Origin: Pseudomonadota bacterium
GTDB lineage: Bacteria; Pseudomonadota; Gammaproteobacteria; Pseudomonadales; Oceanobacteraceae
Reading direction: 5' to 3'
Assembly (NCBI GenBank): GCA_030145845.1
Contig: JAIXHJ010000001.1
Coordinates: 520,940 to 584,939, forward strand
Length of the DNA: 64,000 nt
Both the position numbers and the translations under genes were made by a program. The notes under the pieces are model-generated. The model made no database searches. It was not told where the DNA came from and saw nothing but the letters and a program-made list of their open reading frames with translations. Shown here in pieces: positions 60,294 to 64,000 of the stretch (the first letter of the stretch is position 1; every line of letters begins with the position of its first letter).

Positions 60294-60440
60294 CCAGAAT
60301 ACGGACTCTGACTAGGTGCTTGCCAGAGGTTGATCACCAGGTCCGAGGCCGGGCGGCTGCAACAAGCCAGCAAAACGGCATCGTCACTGCTCTGGCTGCC
60401 GCTGACATCGCCCTGGCTGACGGTGATGAATTCATTGTCA
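60294..60440 (-). pseudogene. GC-rich remnant, possibly the end of a 2Fe-2S ferredoxin-type domain
   Basis: On the minus strand the segment reads FITVSQGDVSGSQSSDDAVL followed by LACCSRPASDLVI. The LACCSRPxSDLVI ending is reminiscent of C-termini of plant-type ferredoxin domains in oxygenase reductases. There is no upstream coding region: it is cut off by the ars promoter area. The higher GC content than the tns genes suggests different ancestry. Confidence 0.3.
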
Positions 60441-60443
60441 ATA

Positions 60444-60467
60444 CATATATATGGATTTTCATATATG
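60444..60467. promoter_or_regulatory. Palindrome upstream of ars operon, likely ArsR operator
   Basis: CATATAT (60444-60450) and ATATATG (60461-60467) form an inverted repeat with a 10-base spacer, 46 bases before the first ars gene. AT-rich ATATATG-type dyads are typical ArsR-family operators; a TTGTCA at 60435 could be the -35. Binding by the fused ArsR downstream is inference. Confidence 0.55.
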
Positions 60468-60512
60468 CTAGTGCTAATATCTGCCGACTAACCCAGATCA
60501 TTGGCACCAGGC

Positions 60513-61247
60513 ATGAATGTACTCTTTGTTTGCACCGGCAACTCCGCCAGATCACAAATAGCAGAAACTGTGCTTCGTAGCATGGCACCGGATTCTTTTA
60601 CGGTGGCAAGTGCTGGTACATCACCAGAAGGGGTTGATGAACGTACTATTGCGGTTCTACGTAAGGCGGGCTTTGATACCAGCGGCTTACGCTCAAAAAG
60701 CGTGGATGAGTTTGCCGGACAAACTTTCGATTACGTCATTTCACTCTGCGACAAGGCCCACCAGGAATGTAAACACTGGCCGCATGCCGGTGTGCTGATG
60801 GCATGGGATTTTCCCGACCCGAAAGAAAGTACTGATCCGCTGGCTTTCACCCGCACACTGCAGGAAATCAGCGAACGTATCCGTCTTTTTGTTCTCGTGA
60901 ACAGCAAAAGTCCCTCTGTAGTCGCAGCCACGGTGACCCCGCTCGAGTTCTATAAAGCACTAGCCGACGAAACCCGTCTGCTGTCGCTGCTTCTCATCAC
61001 TCATAAGGGGGAGCTTTGCGTGTGTGATCTCATGGCTGCACTGGATGAGTCGCAACCTAAAATATCGCGCCATCTGGCTCAGTTGCGCAAAAGCGGCATT
61101 TTGCTGGATCGGCGTCAGGGGCAGTGGGTGTATTACCGTCTGCACCCAGAGCTACCAGAATGGTCGAACAGTGTCCTGCGCTTAACCCTTGAACATAACC
61201 CCGATTATCTGGCGATGGCGTTAAAGCGTTTGTCGGCCACCTGCTGA
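60513..61247 (+). CDS. Fusion of arsenate reductase (ArsC, LMW-phosphatase type) and ArsR repressor
   Basis: A 244-residue two-domain protein. Residues 1-135 are a thioredoxin-coupled arsenate reductase: P-loop CTGNSAR (C7 to R13), resolving cysteines C79 and C86 (SLCDKAHQEC) and the WDFPDP acid loop. Residues about 145-244 are an ArsR winged helix with the As(III) pair in ELCVCDL; the third Cys of the classical C-X-C-XX-C site is Met. DNA recognition helix ESQPKISRHLAQLRKSG is intact. One chain would thus both make arsenite and sense it. ATG 60513 begins the phosphatase fold; no clear ribosome site. First gene of the ars operon. Confidence 0.93.
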   Translation: MNVLFVCTGNSARSQIAETVLRSMAPDSFTVASAGTSPEGVDERTIAVLRKAGFDTSGLRSKSVDEFAGQTFDYVISLCDKAHQECKHWPHAGVLMAWDFPDPKESTDPLAFTRTLQEISERIRLFVLVNSKSPSVVAATVTPLEFYKALADETRLLSLLLITHKGELCVCDLMAALDESQPKISRHLAQLRKSGILLDRRQGQWVYYRLHPELPEWSNSVLRLTLEHNPDYLAMALKRLSATC

Positions 61248-61262
61248 GTTGGAAACTAATCT

Positions 61263-61727
61263 ATGAAAATTTTGTATATCTGTACCCATAACCGCTGCCG
61301 CAGCATTTTATCGGAAGCTGTCACCAATCATTTGTCTCAAGGGAAAATTGAGGCGCGTAGCGCAGGCAGTCAGCCGAGCGGTGAAGTACATCCTTTGTCA
61401 CTTAAGTACTTAGCCGAGGCGGGAATTTCTACAGCTGGCCTGAAAAGTCAATCCTGGGATGAGTTTGAGGATTTTGCGCCCGATCTGGTCGTCACTGTCT
61501 GCGATTCTGCAGCCGGTGAAACCTGCCCTGTATGGTTCGGCAAATCACTGAAGGTTCACTGGGGTCTTGAAGATCCATCCAAACTGGAAGGTACAGAAGA
61601 AGAAAAAGCAGCTGCCTTCCGTCATACCATCCGCTTAATTGAGGAACGAGTTCAGGCTTTATTGGCTATATCAGAACTCACTCCTGCCGAATGGCCAGCA
61701 GCGCTTGATGCTTTGGGAGCTCGCTGA
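61263..61727 (+). CDS. arsC: Arsenate reductase, thioredoxin-type ArsC
   Basis: A 154-residue low-molecular-weight-phosphatase-like arsenate reductase. The P-loop is CTHNRCR (C7, R13, with an extra C12). Candidate relay cysteines are in [13 protein letters not shown]. The acid loop is HWGLEDPSK. It follows the fusion gene by 15 bases and differs from its N-terminal domain, so it is not a recent duplication. The C-terminus is about 15 residues longer than in S. aureus ArsC. Confidence 0.9.
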   Translation: MKILYICTHNRCRSILSEAVTNHLSQGKIEARSAGSQPSGEVHPLSLKYLAEAGISTAGLKSQSWDEFEDFAPDLVVTVCDSAAGETCPVWFGKSLKVHWGLEDPSKLEGTEEEKAAAFRHTIRLIEERVQALLAISELTPAEWPAALDALGAR

Positions 61728-62446
61728 TGAGTCCGGAAGATATGAGCCTGCCAAATCTGGATGAAACTCAGTTTCACACCCCATCATCCAGTGCTTTCAG
61801 TCACCAGTATTCAACGCATAAGCCGCGTTTTTTGTTGCTTTACGGATCGTTAAGAGAGCGTTCTTTCAGCCGTCTGGTGGTTGAAGAATGTGCCCGTTTG
61901 CTAACTCGTATGGGCGGAGAGGTCCGTATATTCGACCCGCAGGGATTACCCTTACCAGACAGCACAGATGATCAGCATCCAAAAGTGAAAGAGCTCAGGG
62001 AGTTGGTAATCTGGTCGGAGGGGCAGGTCTGGTGTTCGCCAGAACGGCACGGTGCTATGACCGGGATTATGAAAGCCCAGATTGACTGGATTCCGCTGTC
62101 CCAAGGTGCGGTGCGCCCGACCCAGGGTAAAACCCTGGCGGTTATGCAGGTCGAAGGTGGCTCTCAGTCATTTAATGTGGTGAATCAGCTGCGGGTGTTA
62201 GGCCGTTGGATGCGCATGATTACAATCCCTAATCAGTCATCAGTAGCCAAGGCGTTTCTGGAATTTGATGATAACAACCGCATGAAACCTTCCGGTTATT
62301 ACAATCGTATTGTCGATGTTATGGAGGAGCTGATGAAATTCACGTTACTCACCCGTGACAACAGCGACTATCTGGTCAACCGCTATTCAGAGCGGGTAGA
62401 AAGTGCTGAAGAACTGATGAAACGTGTTAATCAACGATCGCTTTAG
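61727..62446 (+). CDS. arsH: Arsenical resistance NADPH-FMN oxidoreductase ArsH
   Basis: A 239-residue flavodoxin-like enzyme that oxidises trivalent organoarsenicals. The FMN loop [15 protein letters not shown] and the motif [20 protein letters not shown] are diagnostic for ArsH. The start shares one base with the arsC stop. Together with an ACR3 exporter this points to resistance to methylated as well as inorganic arsenic; no arsM methyltransferase is seen. Confidence 0.94.
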   Translation: MSPEDMSLPNLDETQFHTPSSSAFSHQYSTHKPRFLLLYGSLRERSFSRLVVEECARLLTRMGGEVRIFDPQGLPLPDSTDDQHPKVKELRELVIWSEGQVWCSPERHGAMTGIMKAQIDWIPLSQGAVRPTQGKTLAVMQVEGGSQSFNVVNQLRVLGRWMRMITIPNQSSVAKAFLEFDDNNRMKPSGYYNRIVDVMEELMKFTLLTRDNSDYLVNRYSERVESAEELMKRVNQRSL

Positions 62447-62456
62447 GAGAGCATAA

Positions 62457-63473
62457 ATGGGCTTGTTTGAACGTTATTTATCGGTATGGGTGGCGTTGTG
62501 TATAGCCGCTGGTGTGTTATTGGGGAACTTGGTTCCTGACTTGTTTGGTCAGATTGCTGCCCTTGAATATGCACACGTCAACCTGGTGGTTGCCGTACTA
62601 ATTTGGCTGATGATCTACCCAATGATGATCCAGATTGATTTTGGAGCCATTAAAGACGTGGGAAAAAAGCCAAAGGGGTTGATGCTGACGCTGGTCATCA
62701 ACTGGCTGATCAAGCCTTTTTCTATGGCTATGCTGGGGTGGCTGTTTTTTAAAGTCTTCTTCGCAGGCTGGGTTGATCCGCAATCTGCCGGGGAATATAT
62801 CGCTGGTATGATTCTGCTTGGCGTTGCTCCCTGCACCGCGATGGTCTTTGTCTGGAGTCAGCTCACCAAAGGGGACCCAAATTACACGCTGGTTCAGGTA
62901 TCGATCAACGACATCATCATGATTTTTGCCTTTGCACCTCTGACGGCATTTTTGCTTGGAATCAGCGACATTCAGGTACCTTGGGAAACGTTGCTGCTGT
63001 CCGTAGTGCTGTATGTTGTATTGCCACTGATTGCTGGTGCGGTTACCCGGAAAAAACTGGATAAGGCAAACGATCATAGTCGTCTTAATGGATTCGTTGC
63101 GATGTTGAAGCCGTGGTCGATCATTGGCTTGCTGGCGACTGTCATTCTGTTGTTCGGTTTTCAGGCTGAAACCATTATTGAAAAGCCGCTTATTATCGGC
63201 CTGATTGCCATCCCATTACTGATACAGACCTATGGCATTTTCGCGATTGCTTACATTGCGGCAAAGCAGATGAAGCTGCCACATAATGTAGCTGCTCCTG
63301 CTTGCATGATAGGTACCTCCAACTTTTTCGAGTTGGCGGTAGCGGTGGCTATATCGCTGTTTGGCCTGCATTCCGGAGCGGCACTGGCAACGGTCGTTGG
63401 TGTGCTGGTTGAAGTGCCTGTGATGTTGTCGCTCGTGTGGTTCGCGAATCGCACCCGCCATTGGTTTGATTAA
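62457..63473 (+). CDS. Arsenite efflux transporter ACR3
   Basis: A 338-residue inner membrane arsenite exporter with about ten hydrophobic helices. The conserved cysteine in helix 4 ([14 protein letters not shown]) and the glutamate of helix 9 ([16 protein letters not shown]) required for As(III)/H+ exchange are present. This is the ACR3 family, not the unrelated ArsB family. AGGAGA precedes ATG 62457, 10 bases after arsH. Confidence 0.95.
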   Translation: MGLFERYLSVWVALCIAAGVLLGNLVPDLFGQIAALEYAHVNLVVAVLIWLMIYPMMIQIDFGAIKDVGKKPKGLMLTLVINWLIKPFSMAMLGWLFFKVFFAGWVDPQSAGEYIAGMILLGVAPCTAMVFVWSQLTKGDPNYTLVQVSINDIIMIFAFAPLTAFLLGISDIQVPWETLLLSVVLYVVLPLIAGAVTRKKLDKANDHSRLNGFVAMLKPWSIIGLLATVILLFGFQAETIIEKPLIIGLIAIPLLIQTYGIFAIAYIAAKQMKLPHNVAAPACMIGTSNFFELAVAVAISLFGLHSGAALATVVGVLVEVPVMLSLVWFANRTRHWFD

Positions 63474-63548
63474 TACGGATACCCGGGAGACATTTGTTCT
63501 CCCGGGGGCTTGCGAACTTCATATGTTTGTTGATGGGGGTGCTTCAGC

Positions 63549-63884
63549 GTGATCGTTATTCACCATAATCCAGACTGCGGTACATCCCGCAATGTTTTGA
63601 AAATCATTGAAGATTCAGGGTATCAGCCTGTCGTCATAGATTACCTTTCCATTGGCTGGACCCGTGCGCAGTTGCTCGGACTATTTGCTGCCGCCAATTT
63701 GACACCCAGGGAGGCTCTGCGTGAAACCAAGTCACCCGCCGCTCAGCTTGGCTTGCTTGGCCCAGGTGTTACGGATGACCAAATACTTGATGCCATGCTT
63801 GAGTACCCGGTATTAGTCAACCGACCTATAGTCTGCTCTCCCAGCGGAGTTGACTTGTGTCGTCCGAGCGAAAAGGGGTACTAG
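63549..63884 (+). CDS. arsC: Arsenate reductase, glutaredoxin-type ArsC, with altered C-terminus
   Basis: A thioredoxin-fold ArsC of the E. coli plasmid R773 type, 111 residues. The catalytic cysteine is in HHNPDCGTSRN, the anion-binding arginines are in TPREALRETKS and VNRPIV. The normal ending PSEKVL... is replaced: after CRPSEK the frame reads GY and stops. Skipping two G in GGGG (63876 region) restores EKVLGIFP and continues open to about 63970, so a frameshift seems to have removed the tail. GTG start; a 75-base gap separates it from ACR3. Activity may persist as the core is complete. Confidence 0.85.
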   Translation: MIVIHHNPDCGTSRNVLKIIEDSGYQPVVIDYLSIGWTRAQLLGLFAAANLTPREALRETKSPAAQLGLLGPGVTDDQILDAMLEYPVLVNRPIVCSPSGVDLCRPSEKGY

Positions 63885-64000
63885 GGATTTTCCCTCGTAA
63901 ACGGACAAAAGCCTCTGGAGCCCCCGCCATTCCTGGGCTCCCAGGGGGTATTACTTTACCGAACCGGTAAATATCCCTCAATTGAGCGCATCAGTTCCTC
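63885..64000. other. Sequence after the ars operon, window end
   Basis: Contains a 7-bp stem GGAGCCC (63917-63923) / GGGCTCC (63935-63941) without a T-run, so not a standard terminator. The remainder shows no gene or transposon end resembling that at 54747. Confidence 0.4.

Larger units (their letters stand above)
54747..64000 (+). mobile_element. Tn7-like transposon carrying arsenic resistance (right part outside window)
   Basis: A contiguous AT-richer segment with tnsA-like, tnsB, tnsC and tniQ genes in Tn7 order, followed by remnants and an ars operon. The proposed end at 54747 (TGTCACATAAAAATC) has the TGT start of Tn7-family ends and lies where composition changes and terminal-type repeats begin. 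The other end and the 5-base target duplication cannot be seen, so the exact boundary is inferred. The ars genes are assigned as cargo because they lie inward of tniQ and no opposite end is visible before them. They could also belong to a separate, nested island. Confidence 0.75.

Noticed and set aside
59929..60310. Right end of the Tn7-like element just after tniQ
   Set aside because: No sequence matching the reverse complement of the end at 54747 or its repeats is found; only short TTGATAC matches occur.
63917..63941. Intrinsic terminator of the ars operon
   Set aside because: The stem is good but there is no following T-run, so I did not call it a terminator.
54928..64000. CRISPR array or Cascade genes of a CRISPR-associated transposon
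   Set aside because: No repeat-spacer array and no cas gene is present in the visible part; the TniQ is of the longer TnsD type.

Overview
The window is chromosomal DNA from a gammaproteobacterium. Gene order matches the blocks known from Pseudomonas and Oceanospirillales-type bacteria: hflD-mnmA-nudJ-rluE-icd-cspD-clpS-clpA-infA-bpt-aat-ftsK-lolA-rarA-crcB-serS-cysG, then tusDCBE, then gacA-uvrC-pgsA-tRNA(Gly,Cys,Leu). The monomeric NADP isocitrate dehydrogenase, the electron-transfer-flavoprotein system, TusBCD/E and a chemoreceptor fit an aerobic, motile, probably marine or aquatic heterotroph. Genus cannot be fixed from the sequence alone.

Region 1-18.3 kb is housekeeping. It holds tRNA modification (dusA, mnmA, rluE-linked nudJ), the TCA enzyme Icd, the N-degron pathway (clpS, clpA, bpt, aat), translation initiation (infA), chromosome segregation and fork repair (ftsK, rarA), lipoprotein export (lolA), fluoride export (crcB), serS and siroheme synthesis (cysG). 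Region 18.4-31.7 kb holds a chemoreceptor, the tus sulfur relay with a TrpD2-like protein, a tRNA-Ser, a small membrane protein, a divergent deacetylase/acetyltransferase pair, gacA-uvrC-pgsA with three tRNAs, a radical SAM protein and a DUF1285 protein.

Region 31.7-54.3 kb holds ETF-ubiquinone oxidoreductase with etfBA, then UDP-glucose dehydrogenase running straight into nine type II secretion genes (gspE to gspM, without gspC or gspD). These are followed by glutathione reductase, the RNA polymerase recycling ATPase RapA, a DUF945 protein, the CbpA/CbpM chaperone pair, cardiolipin synthase and a zinc alcohol dehydrogenase.

From about 54.75 kb to the end of the window the DNA becomes visibly AT-richer and is foreign. 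A Tn7-like transposition operon (tnsA-like, tnsB, tnsC, tniQ) begins about 180 bp inside a likely element end marked by TGTCA and inverted repeats. It is followed by about 0.5 kb of gene debris and an arsenic resistance operon: an ArsC-ArsR fusion, a second thioredoxin-type ArsC, ArsH, an ACR3 arsenite exporter and a third, glutaredoxin-type ArsC with a shifted C-terminus. The far end of the element lies outside the window. The TnsA-like protein lacks a recognisable nuclease triad, no tnsE or CRISPR genes are present, and the inserted end does not abut the 3' end of any gene. These are the most unusual points in the window.
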